NCBI GenBank assembly: GCA_029582265.1
Contig: CM055819.1
Coordinates: 31,101,164-31,165,163, forward strand
Length of the DNA: 64,000 nucleotides
Origin: Zoroaster sp. YZ-2022
Lineage: Eukaryota; Echinodermata; Asteroidea; Forcipulatida; Zoroasteridae
Direction of reading: 5' to 3'
The position numbers and the translations under genes were made by a program. Shown here in pieces: positions 32,690 through 44,851 of this stretch (position 1 is its first letter; each line of letters starts with the position of its first letter). Below the pieces are notes generated by a model. It was not told the DNA's origin and did not search any database. It worked only from the letters and a program-made list of their open reading frames with translations.

Positions 32690-33182
32690 GAGTTTCAGCA
32701 TTGCTAAAAGGGTGGGCACTGGGTAGAGACTATGGCCATCATGAAATCAGTGTACTGTTTGTGAAATTTGTCATTTTAAAGTGTTTGTTTGCTTTTCTAC
32801 AAGGGAAAATAACAATTTTTGGTACCTTTTTCAAACAAGTTGATGCACCATTTGAAACCATTCGCTTTTGTGGTTTTGAATGGTGAAATAACTGTGTTCA
32901 GTATTGATTCCCCCAAATGGTTTGAATGGTAGGTCAGCTAATACAAAACCTTGTTTGGATCTTTCCAAATGGTAGTACAGCTAATACAAAACCTTGTTTG
33001 GATTCTTCTAAGTGGTGAATCAATGGACCCTCTATGCATTTGAATGGATTTGAATGGTAGTAAAGCTTGCTACCAACACTGTTCAAATGGTATCACCATG
33101 TGTGTACAAAACCAATGGGCATTTTTGAAAGTGGAAATTTTGAATGGTTTCAAATGGTCAAACACTAGGAGGGTTAATGAAG
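32690..33182. repeat. Degenerate TTGAATGGT-rich repeat ending TAGGAGGGTTAA
   Basis: CAAATGGTTTGAATGG-like motifs recur about ten times, with one near-exact local duplication (CAGCTAATACAAAACCTTGT). The right edge carries the same GGAGGGTTAA terminus as 2938-3253. Confidence 0.55.
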
Positions 33183-33258
33183 AAAATTGGCGGGAGTCAA
33201 ACGTAGAATAGACACAACATGGGTGACTGATCTTTAAATGAGAACTTAATCAACCTAC

Positions 33259-33372
33259 GTATTTCACAGTGTAGTCCCTGGAACTCAGCGGTGCACTGGC
33301 ATCGATAGAAGTTAAGCATATCAAGGCATCTCCCATTGTTCTTGCATGGGGAACTTGCGCACTCGTTAATTT
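33259..33372 (-). CDS. Exon 24: EGF-like domain, calcium-binding type
   Basis: 114 bp, only 93 bp from exon 23, the shortest intron in the traced gene. It encodes [20 protein letters not shown] then [17 protein letters not shown]. Confidence 0.92.
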
Positions 33373-33465
33373 CTGGGTAAAAAAAAAGTCAAATAAAAAA
33401 TTAATTACCATTTCCATTCCTTGTATTTAAAAATATGCAAGTGTTCCTTTAGAAAACTGTTTTAC

Positions 33466-33579
33466 CTTGCCCGCAGTATATGCCTTCATATCCAATTTTG
33501 CACACACAGTCAAACCGATTGGTTCCATCTATGCAGAAACCGTTGAGACCACAGGGATTACTCATACACTGATTGTTGT
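33466..33579 (-). CDS. Exon 23: EGF-like domain
   Basis: 114 bp, acceptor TTCCACAG, donor GTAAAA (weak). It encodes NNQCMSNPCGLNGFCIDGTN then RFDCVCKIGYEGIYCGQ. C-M-S-N-P-C fits the O-glucose motif. Confidence 0.9.
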
Positions 33580-33746
33580 CTGTGGAAAAAATTCACAGGT
33601 GGAGACAAGTTACATTTTATTATTTTGGTTCTTTCTTAGCAAGAAACCAAGGAGAATCCAACAGTGCCTATTACACTGCGGCTTATGTTCCTTAAGAAAC
33701 CTGTGAAGAGAAGATGATGAAGAAATGTTGAACTTTATGGAGGAAG

Positions 33747-33836
33747 GCCAAAGTCTTGGTACAGCCGATAAATTTGGGAGGTCACTCCAAAAAGTTGGGT
33801 CCAAGTTTAGGGTTTTGCCAAAGCCAGTCACATATA
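33747..33836. mobile_element. Junction of two MITE ends
   Basis: GGCCAAAGTCTTGGTACAGC matches the terminus of 41908-42149. It is followed directly by ATAAATTTGGGAGGTCACTC ... CCAGTCACATA, the right end of the TGTGACC family. Both are truncated. Confidence 0.7.
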
Positions 33837-33839
33837 AGA

Positions 33840-34822
33840 ATTAAATATTATTATTATATGTAACAAAAGAGCTTCAATGTGACAACAGAGCATCCAAGAC
33901 AAACAGCTAAATAAAGTAAACTGGGTTTCAAAGCCAGAAATTATTTCAAGAGATATTCACATAGTGGCATGGTTCTAAGCAAACAATATCCCCAAGAAAG
34001 GTTTGTCTAGGCCACCCCAAAAAACTAAACTTTTTATCGATTTTCTGCTTTGCATGTTCTGCGAAAAACTAAAATCCAATTAAGACTATTTTCAAGATGG
34101 CTAATTTTGAATTAATTTCAATTGAATTTTACATTTATTTCCAAAGAAACAGCCAATACAATCCAATGACAAAATGTGTATGGATGTTTAGTCCTGATAT
34201 GCCAACATAAGTAAAGAACTACAACAACCCTTTTGCCCTCACAAAAGTAGTGGAATCCTTTTTTGTAAAATGTTTAAATTACCATAAAGACTGACATTTG
34301 TATTTAATAGTACTACCAAAAGAAGCGTTTATAACTATAATTCTTTTTTTCAAGTAAAATCTAAAAAACAAACTGCTCAAAACTCGTAATCGTGTAATGC
34401 AAGTTAAATCCATGTTGCACTGACGTGACAATAATGTAAAAAGTTTCTGACAGTAACCATGAGCCGGATGGGATTTCCCCATGGTTTCCCCCCCCCCCCC
34501 CAAAAAAAAAGGGTTTTCACTGGGTTCTCATACTCAGCGAATTAATTTATTGCCTTGAATTTGTATTATTTTAAACATTGCATAAATGTACATATGATTT
34601 TCTTTGTGTTCACTTAACCAAAGACTTCAAGGTAACTGTAATTTACTATTTTAAGTCATGTTGTATAATTGCTTAATTGTGTGTTATCTTATTTTCGTGT
34701 GTTTTTGTATATGCAGAGCTCCAATGGAAACAGTATTTAAATGTTTGGGCATACTCTGGGTAAATAAATGTGATAAATATAACAAATATAAATAGTGGCC
34801 TTCAGTTCTGGTTTTCACTTAC
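33840..34822. other. Intron sequence, nothing recognised
   Basis: AT-rich with one C/A run at 34490-34510. Confidence 0.4.
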
Positions 34823-34942
34823 TGATTTCACAGTTGGTTCCCGAATATTGTGATGGACAAACGCAAGTAAATCCATTAACCTCATCTTTACATGTGCCTC
34901 CGTTTTGACATGCGTTTGGATTCAGCAAACATTCATTGATAT
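34823..34942 (-). CDS. Exon 22: EGF-like domain, calcium-binding type
   Basis: 120 bp. It encodes [20 protein letters not shown] then [19 protein letters not shown]. There are two extra residues between cysteines 1 and 2. CQNGGTC is an O-fucose-type motif. Confidence 0.92.
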
Positions 34943-36588
34943 CTATAATATGGGGGGAAAAGTTTGACAAAAACAATTATTACAAACTTTGCCCTCTGAA
35001 TCCTCTAAATGTCATGCTTTCTTGCAAACATGAATAATAATAATAAAAAAAGCTTTATTTACAGATAGTAACCAAGTCACCTATGAGATGATTTTCGATC
35101 AATGGGCCATCATTATAATAATTTTGTAATCATTGTAATCATTATTACAAATTAAAAATAAATAGCTCAAATACAGCTTTCGCCACTGTTTGCAAAAGTA
35201 AATGATGAACTCATCAGTAAAATTAGGATAAATAATCAGCATTAAAAAAAAAACTAAAAAAACCAGCTACGTTTCACTGGGAACGATTCCCTCAACTTAA
35301 CAAATTTCTATTGATTATTTGCCGCAAATCGCAGCTTCTGATGTCACAATTCACTTGACAATCTCATTCATATGAGCCCAGCCTTTATGCGGTTAGCCTT
35401 GATCGAGGCACGTCGGAACGGTTTGGTCGTATAATTTCGCCCCATTTAGCTATCCGAAATCCAGTGCACATTCACACATTGTATGGATTCATATGTATAC
35501 ATCTACATGTACATAATGTATGGAGTACACTGTTCATTACTGTACATGTACATGTACTGTACACACAGTGACCATTCATCGTCGAGCCTTGATGCTTTCT
35601 GCACAAAATTTAAGGCGGAGCTCATTAATGCTAATATACCAAATTCAAAAACCAAAGACGTATTCTCACTGGTGACTGGTTGGCCCAGTAACTGCATGCT
35701 CGCTGTGCGCGATATATGTGATTGTACTGTACATGTACAACAAGGTTGGACTTTGACCTTCGTGCGCTCGATCCGTTTCACACGTATACAGTGACGGAGT
35801 ACATATTTGGGCTCATATACGACGTGTGCATGCATTGTTGCTGTGTGTGTGTGGGATCAAACGGGGTCAATGCTAGGGGCCTGTGATTAGCCATCATTTA
35901 AAATGAACCGCCCACATCTTACATACGACTTTCCATTGGAATTCCAATGGGAAAATAAAGAAACACATAAACTTTCAGTTACAGAAGGATCAAGGCTGTT
36001 GTTTGAGTTCAAACACGGACGAGGTCGCAATGCACAACCGTATCCACGACTTCGTTATTGATCTCAATGAACTAGTGTACAGGTCTGGGGCCGAGGATGG
36101 CACACCGTGTGTGTGTGTTCTGAATTTCTCGGGCTAGCAATCGGTACGGGCTGGGGATGGGAATACCGTGGTAAGTGCACATAGGAAAACAGCCTTGAAT
36201 CAAGGTTATTATGCGGTGAGCCACAAGGTCACAGAGTCCATCTTGGATAAGGATACCTTTTAGCTGACCCAGACCGGTGTGTTAATAAGGGAAGGTTACA
36301 TTGGTAACTATCAGATGAATCAAGTTAACAAATTATCACCTCAAAGTACACTTGGTGAGAAGTATCAATCATCCTTCATCTCGGAGAAAAAAAACGGAAT
36401 TGTTGTGTTGAATTTACGAAAAGGTGCCGGTCCAGCAACTTGTTGTTATTTAGTAAACTTTTAAAAAACGTGTAGGCCTAACAGTTTTTTGTTGTTGTTT
36501 CTCAAAAATTGTGAGAACCTATTGTGATGAAACTTTCACAGGTTAGTTTCATTTTTATTTCTTAAAAACTAGAGGGTTTTAATCTGGC
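34943..36588. other. Long intron segment with TGTACATG motifs
   Basis: 35500-35560 and 35725-35745 hold palindromic ACATGTACATGT. 35380-36260 has balanced GC and weak inverted motifs (TTATGCGGT) but no delimitable element or exon. Confidence 0.45.
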
Positions 36589-36805
36589 TTTAAAGGGACG
36601 GTATCATCACGATCTTTCAACAGGGCATGGAATCAGTGTCCTAGTTTAAAATGAATACAGTGACTGAAAATTTACTGGTTCATTTATGCAGAAGCAACAG
36701 TAGTATGACCTTATCATGTGAGGTATTATTTTCAGTCACTGTGTTAATCTAAAACTAGCATTCCGATTCCATGCCCTGTTGATCGTGGCGATATTGTCCC
36801 TTTAA
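36589..36805. mobile_element. TTAA MITE, copy 3
   Basis: TTAA at both edges, AAGGGACGGTATCATCACGA and GATATTGTCCCTTTAA ends. Confidence 0.85.
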
Positions 36806-37039
36806 TGCTGCTATATAAAAAAAAACAAGATGGCAGCAAAATGGACAAACACTGGGAGCCAATCAGAACCTGCTATCACAACGCACGCAGGCAGAGTAAA
36901 GAAAAAAACACAGATGTGAGTTACAACGTACAGAGATACATGTACATGTGTACAATTTTAATAAACTGGGTGTTGTATGTAGCATCTTCACGGCCATTGC
37001 TATAAAGCACAGGGATGACGACATCATGCATCATTTCAA

Positions 37040-37686
37040 AGGTGTGATTTGACAAAAGTAAAAAAAATCCTGAAAAATGGGCAGCGGGCTACTCCCTTCC
37101 TTTGATCCACTGGGTCTGCCAAAAGGGGGTTTTGCTCCCTTGGATGCCCCCATGAATTTATCAATCAGGGATGTGATTTGACAAAAGTAAAACTCCTGAA
37201 AAATGGGTAGCGGGCCCGGGTCTCTCCCTTTGGTCTAGAGGACAAAGCCCCCTGAACCTCCTGTGGGTAGCAGGCCTGGGTCTCCCTTTGGTCTAGAGGA
37301 CAAAGCCCCCTGAACCTCCTGTGGGTAGCAGGCCTGGGTCTCCCTTTGGTCTAGAGGACAAAGCCCCCTGAACCTCCTGTGGGTAGCAGGCCTGGGTCTC
37401 CCTTTGGTCTAGAGGACAAAGCCCCCTGAACCTCCTGTGGGTAGCAGGCCTGGGTCTCCCTTTGGTCTAGAGGACAAAGCCCCCTGAACCTCCTGGATGT
37501 TTAATTTTGGAGGATTTACAGACTCTCCACAAACATCCCCCACAAACAAGAAACTAGAGGTTTGGACACAATACAAGCTACTTCTTTCTTTCCTTGGTGG
37601 CTACTTCTCTTCTTTCAAGAACATTTTGAGGTAAAGAGAAATTTGTCAAAATCCGGAAATCAGGAAAAATCCTGAGAAATCACAAG
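37040..37686 (+). repeat. Dispersed repeat, copy 2, with internal 58-bp tandem array
   Basis: Aligns with 6960-7420. The GGTAGCAGGCCTGGGTCTCC / GGTCTAGAGGACAAAGCCCC block is expanded to about five 58-bp copies (37205-37494), single in the other copy. Confidence 0.85.
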
Positions 37687-37687
37687 C

Positions 37688-37975
37688 CTAAGTAAGACTA
37701 ATTGCAGTGACACCATGTGAAATTCTCAATTGAGTAGTAATTAGTTCTGAAAAGAACTGGAGGTACAACTCGACGTTTCGATCAGTGTGCTCTGATCGTC
37801 CTCAGGAGCACGCCGGACTCTGGGAGATGCTGCTGCTTATTTGCTGCTGGAGGATTACGCGATGACAGGATGCTGGAGGATTAGTTCGTTGAGGCGTGCA
37901 GGCGGGAACTGTTGAGACTAGGATCCTTGGAGTTGGGAGAAGGAGTGTGTACTCACTGAACCGAATCAGTTGTTC
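37688..37975 (-). mobile_element. Penelope-like element end fragment
   Basis: Matches 15830-16120 colinearly (AGTAAGACTAATTGCAGTGA, then GGAGGATTAGTTCGTTGAGG), including the hammerhead-like motif at 37769-37808. Confidence 0.82.
37769..37808 (-). ncRNA. Hammerhead-ribozyme-like motif
   Basis: Minus strand: CTC, CTGAGGA, stem-loop GATCAG-AGCACA-CTGATC, GAAACGTC, GAG, as in 15908-15947. Confidence 0.5.
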
Positions 37976-38061
37976 ATTTACTAAATCGATAAATGTATGT
38001 GTACGGAATTGAGCTCACTCATAAAAAAAAAATGGAGAAACCTTTGTTAATGTGTACTTAC

Positions 38062-38175
38062 TTTCAGCGCATAGTGGCCCCTGGAATCCTGCAAGACACT
38101 CACACCTGTACCCATTCACTAAATCAATGCAATTCCCGTTGTTGAAACAAGGTCGTGAAAAGCACTCATTAAAGT
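38062..38175 (-). CDS. Exon 21: EGF-like domain, calcium-binding type
   Basis: 114 bp, acceptor TTTTCAG, donor GTAAGT. It encodes FNECFSRPCFNNGNCIDLVN then GYRCECLAGFQGPLCAE. Six cysteines. N-E-C start with C-I-D-x3-N-G-Y-x-C. Confidence 0.92.
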
Positions 38176-38241
38176 CTGAAAACATAAACAATTCATTTAT
38201 CAGTTGTAAACGCAGCCATAACAGTGCCTATGTTTGATGAA

Positions 38242-38478
38242 ATTCTTGCGTCGGATGATTAACAACTGATTTAATTTTGCCCTACACCGACGTGTGTATA
38301 GCACTGCATACTCAGCGCTTTCCGAGTGTCTGTGGACATAAACTTCACAGGCGACTCGGGCGGGATTCGAAACCCACGACCTTCTGCTTACTAGTGCAGA
38401 TGTCTTAACCTCTCGACCACCGAGCTTGCCCAATGTCGATTGGCTGGCTAGAATCCAATATAGCAGCGGGTGCCGTGA
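38242..38478 (-). mobile_element. SINE family B
   Basis: Reverse complement of the 30757 copy, with box B GGGTTTCGAATCCCG and head GGCAAGCTCGGTGGTCGAG. Confidence 0.85.
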
Positions 38479-38784
38479 TATTTTATAGTTTTATAACTAA
38501 TTATAAAACTAAATTATAAAATTTCATCAAGTGCCTATATATGTTGTTGATATCACAAAATAGTGTACATGTACTTGGGTGTGCTTTTAGCCCTATTCAG
38601 AAGACTACATGGTCATATAGCAGGATGGCACAGTTCATGTAGGTCATAGACTTCGGAGTATAATTTTTCTCTTCATGTATATTTAAAATTTGCCAAGTTA
38701 AAAAAGTGTTTAAACTTGATTGAATTCCAAGGTTTTATTAATAAAATTAATCTACAATTGACAAATTGTTCGTAATCAATCATT

Positions 38785-39183
38785 AAGGCCCCCCCCCCCC
38801 CCCAAAAAAAGTCTCAGGTTTCTGGTCTCCACGTGCGTCGCCTCAGACCTGCACGTCAGCATTTTTAATTTTTAATTTTTTATTATTATTTTTTTTTGCT
38901 ATGAAACGATGTCCAATTGCAGCCAAAATTGTTTGATCATTGGAATTCTGCCGTGCTGCGTTTTAAATGACTTTTTTCACATAGGGGTATGAACATTTGC
39001 CCGATTTGTGAGGCCTCTCTTAGCCACCATACTTTGTATATGGGAAATTTGGTCCCAGCGTATACATGTATCACGTATTTCCCTGTTGGCAAAAAAAAAA
39101 GATTACCCCCCCAAAAAAGCATGTCACTGCACCGATTTTGAAGCCGACCGATGACCAGAAACTGGAGACATTTTTTGGGCCAG
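38785..39183. mobile_element. GTCTCCGG-family MITE with C-run
   Basis: GGCC followed by 14 C and A7GTCTCAGGTTTCTGGTCTC; the right end is GACCAGAAACTGGAGAC. Confidence 0.8.
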
Positions 39184-39346
39184 ACAAAACCTCAGAGGGG
39201 TGAGAGGGGCGTGGCTGCTGTTAATGGACTGAGCCGGATACCGCGATACCATGCAATGACGTGTTACGCTCACTCCACAATCAGCCAATTAAGTTCAGCA
39301 GAATTCAATAAAATAAGCACGAGATTATATGTCACAGTGAATTTAC

Positions 39347-39460
39347 CTTGTTCACAATTTACACCTACGTAGCCACTGACACAGTTACATGTGTAAGACA
39401 ACGTCCCATCAATGCACTGACCTCCATTTTGGCATGGGTTCGAAGCACAGTCGTTTATTT
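39347..39460 (-). CDS. Exon 20: EGF-like domain, calcium-binding type
   Basis: 114 bp. It encodes [20 protein letters not shown] then [17 protein letters not shown]. Start I-N-D-C, C-I-D-G-x3-Y-x-C and C-A-S-N-P-C fit a calcium-binding, O-glucosylated EGF. Confidence 0.92.
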
Positions 39461-39744
39461 CTGTAAGAATTTGAAGAATAATATCAAATATTTATTCCAA
39501 TAAAAAAAAAATTAAATAAAAATGTTGTATTTACTTCTCATTTACTTTAATGAGTCACCCATTTTTTTGCCTTGATGGCAATGTTTACATTATTTTACCA
39601 TCTTTCATGTGAATTATTACACCCAACTACTGGTTTGTCATTTTGTTTGTTTGTTGGTCAGTCTAGTATTTACAAATGTTTTGCCGAAAGTGGGAAGGTA
39701 CATCATTGGTAATTACCAGTGCTGTAGTCTACAACACTGGTAAC

Positions 39745-40137
39745 TACTGTAAAACTGGTAATTTTCGCGCAACATTTATTTTCGCGCTTTTCGCGTAACG
39801 ATTAGACAGCGCGAATTTAATAACACGCGAATTTATTACCCGCCCGGTGGATTGGTAAGTTACTAATATTTTCTTTGTTTACCTCTACCCCCGGCCCCGT
39901 AATGAAGACATACCTACATGTACATTCATGTTATAAGCATTGTGCATAGCACCGGTGCACGACTTCGGCACTATAATTAGGTCACCTTTTGAAGTGGTAA
40001 ATACGTGTCAACCACATCGTGAGCATTGTACTACAAGTCAAATATTTACCGTGCGCAAAAGCAACAACCCGCGAATGTGTCGGTAGGGTGGCTGAGCGCG
40101 AAAAATTACTTGCGCGAAAATTACCAGTTTTACAGTA
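39745..40137. mobile_element. mariner-type MITE, TACTGTAAAACTGG family
   Basis: TACTGTAAAACTGGTAATTT ... AAATTACCAGTTTTACAGTA inverted ends with TA edges. The interior contains many GCGCGAA motifs. Confidence 0.82.
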
Positions 40138-40650
40138 AAAGATTATCATATTAGGAAATTATTATGTAAAATCTTACTTGGTGTAAAGCTGGTGCCCTTA
40201 TCAATTATTTTAAGTGTTTCCATCTTAAAGAAAACAGGAAATGTTTTCTCAAATTTACAAGAAGTTGCCATCCGTCAACTTTTTGTAAAAAAAAATCAAA
40301 AACATTTTTACATCGCTTTCTCAAAAATGTGAACACCTACTGTGATGAAACATGTTAGTTTAATGATATATTTTGTGAAAACTATAGTGGGTTGAAACGA
40401 AGGTATGTTAGCAAATACCAATGTTGGGCCCTCTTGTTAAATTCTGATTACTGATTAAACCCTACTTCAATTTTATAAAAAATCCAGCGTCTATGTTTTA
40501 TTGGATTTTGATGGATCTCGTACTGTAGCCACCAGCCCATGTTGCTTTTCATGCAGTCAGGTGTACAATACATCGACGCCCGAAAAGTTTGGTGGCTGCG
40601 GTTACTGCATATTGATGGGATTTGACACAAAACCCTATGGGATAACTTAC

Positions 40651-40767
40651 TGGTTTCACAGTAAGTTCCTGTGTAATCCAGGCCATCACATATACATGTG
40701 TACATATTGGTTCCGTCACGACAGACGCCACCATTTTGACACGGCTGGCTGTCACATTCATTAGGAT
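40651..40767 (-). CDS. Exon 19: EGF-like domain
   Basis: 117 bp, acceptor TTTCAG, donor GTAAGT. It encodes [20 protein letters not shown] then [24 protein letters not shown] fits the O-glucose motif; the C-terminal loop resembles that of the ten-copy family (D-Y-T-G). Confidence 0.92.
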
Positions 40768-40898
40768 CTGAAAGAAACCAAGGAAGAAATAGTGAATATA
40801 TACCTCAAAGGAAATATACAACATTAGGTCAACTGTCATTCAGAGAAAGTATATGTCATATTTTTTTGGCCAACATTACCAATGGTGTACCTTCCCTT

Positions 40899-41126
40899 TT
40901 AAAGGGGACAGTATCGTCACGATCAGAGTAGACTTTCAACAGGGCATGGAATCAGTGTCCTAGTTTAAGATGAACACATGTGGCTGAAAATTACTGGCTC
41001 ATTTATGCTGCGGCAATGGTAATATGACCTTATCATGTGAGTCATTATTTTCAGTCACTGAGTTAATCTAAAACTAGCACCCTGATTCCATGCCCTGTTG
41101 ATCAAGACGATACAGTGTCCCTTTAA
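40899..41126. mobile_element. TTAA MITE, copy 4
   Basis: TTAAAGGGGACAGTATCGTC ... CAGTGTCCCTTTAA, with the same palindromic body as copies 1-3. Confidence 0.85.
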
Positions 41127-41396
41127 AGCAATTTTATACAATAAACATTTCCATGAGATATCATTGCGTTTCAAAAAAGAAATCATGTATGAAATTGTCT
41201 AGTAGGTAGAGTTTTATCAACATTAGTTGCTTACTGGCCCAGCTTGGACTTTCACCTTCATGTACTATGGTGACATCCAGTGTTTAAAAAAAAAAACTTC
41301 CTAATACAGAAAAAAAAGGGTTTTATATAAAAATCGCTTAATTTTTACCTGTGTGAAGCTGCTGAAAATTGGCAATTGAATCCCATGACCAAATAC

Positions 41397-41551
41397 AATA
41401 AACCCTTTCACGGTAATATATACGGCATGTTTTTGACGGGGCAAAATTGTTTATTTCAAACACTCGTTGCTGTCTGCGACCCGGCATTCGAACTTCTCGC
41501 ACTCATCTGGAGTTAAAAAACATGGCTCATATTACCGTGAAAGGGTTTATT
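41397..41551. mobile_element. 155-bp MITE with CCCTTTCACGG termini
   Basis: AATAAACCCTTTCACGGTAA ... TTACCGTGAAAGGGTTTATT inverted ends. Confidence 0.75.
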
Positions 41552-41907
41552 CATCTCAGCGAGGTTTGAAATTCAAAATATCATTTTCACTAAGTGTTTT
41601 TAATGAAATATACCCAAGATTTAACGTTAAAGTATTACTGTCGTTTTGATGGCTGTTGTCACTTGAGCGTTACGACAAAACATACGCCAGTGTCGGCACG
41701 GGTGCATCTGCGTAGATATGAGTGTGACGAGCACACACAAAACCTGCTGCGTGGAATTGTTTTGCGGAAACCTCACATACCCGCCATTTTGTCGCTACAC
41801 GTGCATATACTAATGTACTATGGAATGATGCGCAACCATTGAAACTCTAGGATTTATTTAACATTAGATCTGGATTTTCTTTTCAATAAAATGACTTTAG
41901 AGACAAG

Positions 41908-42149
41908 GGCCAAAGTCATGGTACAGCCAAGCCTTTGAGAAGCCCGGCCAGGCCCAGGCTTTTTCCCTGCTTACTGGTCTATATAATGAGCTCTGCTTGC
42001 CTGGGCTAGGCCCTACAGAAGCCCAGGTTATGTTGACTGGCAGGTACTGTATTGCTACAGGATTAGGACTCACAAAAGACAATTAGGAGGCCGGGTAGCC
42101 TAGGCCTGGCCAGGCTTTTCAAAGGCTTGGCTGTACCATGACTTTGGCC
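41908..42149. mobile_element. 242-bp MITE with long inverted ends
   Basis: GGCCAAAGTCATGGTACAGC and CAAGCCTTTGA are mirrored at the right end (GCTGTACCATGACTTTGGCC). The arms exceed 35 bp. Confidence 0.82.
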
Positions 42150-42343
42150 GTCCTCCCTTAGTAAAAATGATATTTCAAAATTCAAACCTAGCGCCTGTCA
42201 TTATGGTTGTAATAGAATTTTAGTACCAAGTTTCAGCCTCCATTTACAAAATGAAATTTTCTGTGCAGTGACTGACCTTCTGGTTATTGAACTCCGTTTC
42301 AGTGTATACAGAGACAGAGTCCATATTTGGGCTAGTTGCTTAC

Positions 42344-42463
42344 CGTTAGTACAATATGCGCCAGTGAAACCAGTAGGGCAGTCACATTTGAAGGCTTTGA
42401 ACCCATCATCCTTACAAACTCCGCCGTTCAGACAAGGGTTAGTGAGTGGGCAGTCATTGGTTA
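42344..42463 (-). CDS. Exon 18: EGF-like domain
   Basis: 120 bp, donor GTAAGC, acceptor TTGACAG. It encodes [20 protein letters not shown] then FKAFKCDCPTGFTGAYCTN. Six cysteines. Confidence 0.9.
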
Positions 42464-42469
42464 CTGTCA

Positions 42470-43176
42470 AACAAAGACATATATTATTATATGGTTATGC
42501 AAAATCTTTATGCTGAAGATTTCCAAAGCATAAGTTGTCGTGTGCCCGGAAAAAGGACGTAACAAAAGTGTGACCGGCAAAAAGTCGCAAGCAATTCATG
42601 TGCAAAATTGTGTTTCAAGAAAACTGAGTGTGAAAGTTTGGTCGTTTTTCTGCCATTTATAAGTCATTGTAGGAAAGTTAAATTCCGCATGGGAATGGAA
42701 AAACATGTCTTGGGAGTAATTCTAGCAACAGTTATGCCCTACTTTTTTCAAAGGTCGTAGAGGCACACAACGAAATATGTATATTTTGGGGGTGTTTTTC
42801 TGTAAAATGAGAGCAGGTTATTAATTAGTACCTGTGGAAGAAAAATTAATAACTTCTAAAATATATTTTATTCTATCATTGCAATACATTGTTTATTAAA
42901 AGTAATGTATAAAACAAATGGTCAATTTGTTTGTTAAACTAACTAATTAGCGTATCGTTAAAAAAATATTTTGACTGAAGAGCTGTCAGTTTTTGACTGA
43001 AGAGCTGTCAGTTTCACAGCACTGGTGTGCAATTCCCCTCCCCCCCCGCAATCCGAGGCCTGTTCCCCCCTGGGTGCCTTCCCCACTCACTTAGAATTTG
43101 GATCCCCCAAAAAAACATAAGGGCCTGTACAAAAATTGTTCCTCGACCTTAATGCCAACCAACAAAATCTACTTAC
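42470..43176. other. Intron sequence, nothing recognised
   Basis: AT-rich with a C-rich tract at 43036-43085; a duplicated TTTTGACTGAAGAGCTGTCA near 42970-43010. Confidence 0.4.
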
Positions 43177-43293
43177 GGGTTTCACAACGAGGGCCTGAAT
43201 AGTCTACCAAATCACAGTTACAAGTGTACGAGTTGACTCCGTCCACACAGATACCACCGTTCAAGCAGGGATTACTGGCACAATCATTAGTGG
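43177..43293 (-). CDS. Exon 17: EGF-like domain (ten-copy family, copy 1)
   Basis: 117 bp. It encodes [20 protein letters not shown] then [18 protein letters not shown]. It differs from the others at D, Y-S-G-P and T, so it is the oldest or least homogenised member at the 3' edge of the array. Confidence 0.93.
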
Positions 43294-43443
43294 CTGAAAA
43301 TGAAATGACTGTATCATGAACCGGTCTGAAATCAGGCAGAGACGACTCAGATGCATCACAACCAAATGTTAGATACATCACAACAACAAAAAAGATCTTT
43401 ACTGTCTTTAATAAGACCATCTCACCCAGGATCTACACTGTAA

Positions 43444-44249
43444 AGGCCTTTTCACACTGTCCATAATCTCGTGGTCGGAACCGGTTCCAACCCCGAGATT
43501 TTTTTCAACCCTTTTCCCACTTCTAAAATTTCAACCCTGTTCCGATCCGGGTAGCATGCTCTAGCCGGATTGAAATCAACCCTGGCAGGGACCAGGGTTG
43601 AAAATCTCAATCCGGATTGAAATTGCATTTTTCGGCGTGAACCGTGTCGAAAATGATAGTGTGAACCGCCCCGAGTTGAGCTCACTTACTACCGATCCGT
43701 GTCGAGTGGTGTGGCGCGAAATTCTACGAAAATCTGACAAGGGTACAAAGGTCAATAAAGAATCAGCTGTGAGGCCGCGCCGGCGCACTACGTACATGTA
43801 CATGTCATGTATGTACAATGTACATGTACATGTAACATTGTATGCACGCACATCCTATGCCGAGCGTGGGCTTGTATAACATCAACCCTTTTTCTTCGCA
43901 GAATGTACAAAAACATGTACATTACTACTACAAAGAACGAGTCGTCGAGCGAAGTGGGCGCAGCCATGTTAGAAATGTATACATCCGCCGCTTGGCCGCA
44001 ATGCATTGTGGGATCGAGAAAATCATCACAGCGCCGCGTCAATGCGTCCGTGTTGAGAATTTCGTAGTGTGAATACACATGGCCCTAGCCGGATTGAACG
44101 TTACACGGTTCACGGAGTGGCCGGTTCGCGTAATGAACAGTGTGAACGTTGCGTCTTTGCGATCCGTGTTGAAAACAACCCAGGCTGAACCGGGTTGGAT
44201 CCGGGTTGGTTTCAACATGGTTCAAAGCGGAGATAGTGTGAAAAGGCCT
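43444..44249. mobile_element. 806-bp element, AGGCCTTTTCACACT ends, TSD TAA
   Basis: AGGCCTTTTCACACT ... AGTGTGAAAAGGCCT, with TAA at 43441-43443 and 44250-44252. The interior has repeated AACCCTGG/CCGGATTGAAAT motifs and a TGTACATG palindrome. No transposase frame seen. Confidence 0.82.
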
Positions 44250-44328
44250 TAAGCCTTATTTGCATATTGATCACATGGCCCATGTCAATTTTTTTTTTTA
44301 AAGTGGACTATGGGCAAAAAAGCATATA

Positions 44329-44851
44329 TGTGACCCGACCGTACGAAATGAGTCGGAAGTCGCAAATGCCTGTATTGAGATACAGACACGTAAACACGAG
44401 TCATGTGTGGTCGAAAAATCATTTTTTGGGTTTTCGAAAGAAATAAGTAGAAAAACACGTTAATAAATCTGCCCAACTAAAAAAATCCCCAAAACAAAAT
44501 CGGAAAATGTTCTTTACCGTGTTGAATCAAGAATGTTCCAAAATTACAATATGATCAAACTTTCCGAAAATGTTTCCAGTGTATTGCCTATCAAAACACC
44601 TGGTTGCTATGAAAGAATGTTATAAATAAAACCAGAAATCACTTAAACGTGCGATATTCCCGTTTTTTTTCTTTTTTTTCTGACAGTGCAGGCCAAGGTA
44701 ATGTGTTTTATGGTATAACTTCTGTATTTTGTAACGTATGAACATAATTTTTTCATCAAATGGAAGAGGAGAATATGCTCTTTCAGGACCACATAAAAAC
44801 TTAATTTGTGCCGACATCACCTTAAGACTCATTTCGTAGGATCCGGTCACA
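44329..44851. mobile_element. TGTGACC-terminus MITE, variant with ACGAAATGAGTC shoulders
   Basis: TGTGACCCGACCGTACGAAA ... TTTCGTAGGATCCGGTCACA. It interrupts the repeated intron text ATATTTAGTATAGATCTATCC present intact in later cassette introns. Confidence 0.82.

Noticed and set aside
43797..43840. Regulatory TGTACATG cluster
   Set aside because: It lies inside a transposable element and similar palindromes recur throughout; no independent sign of function.
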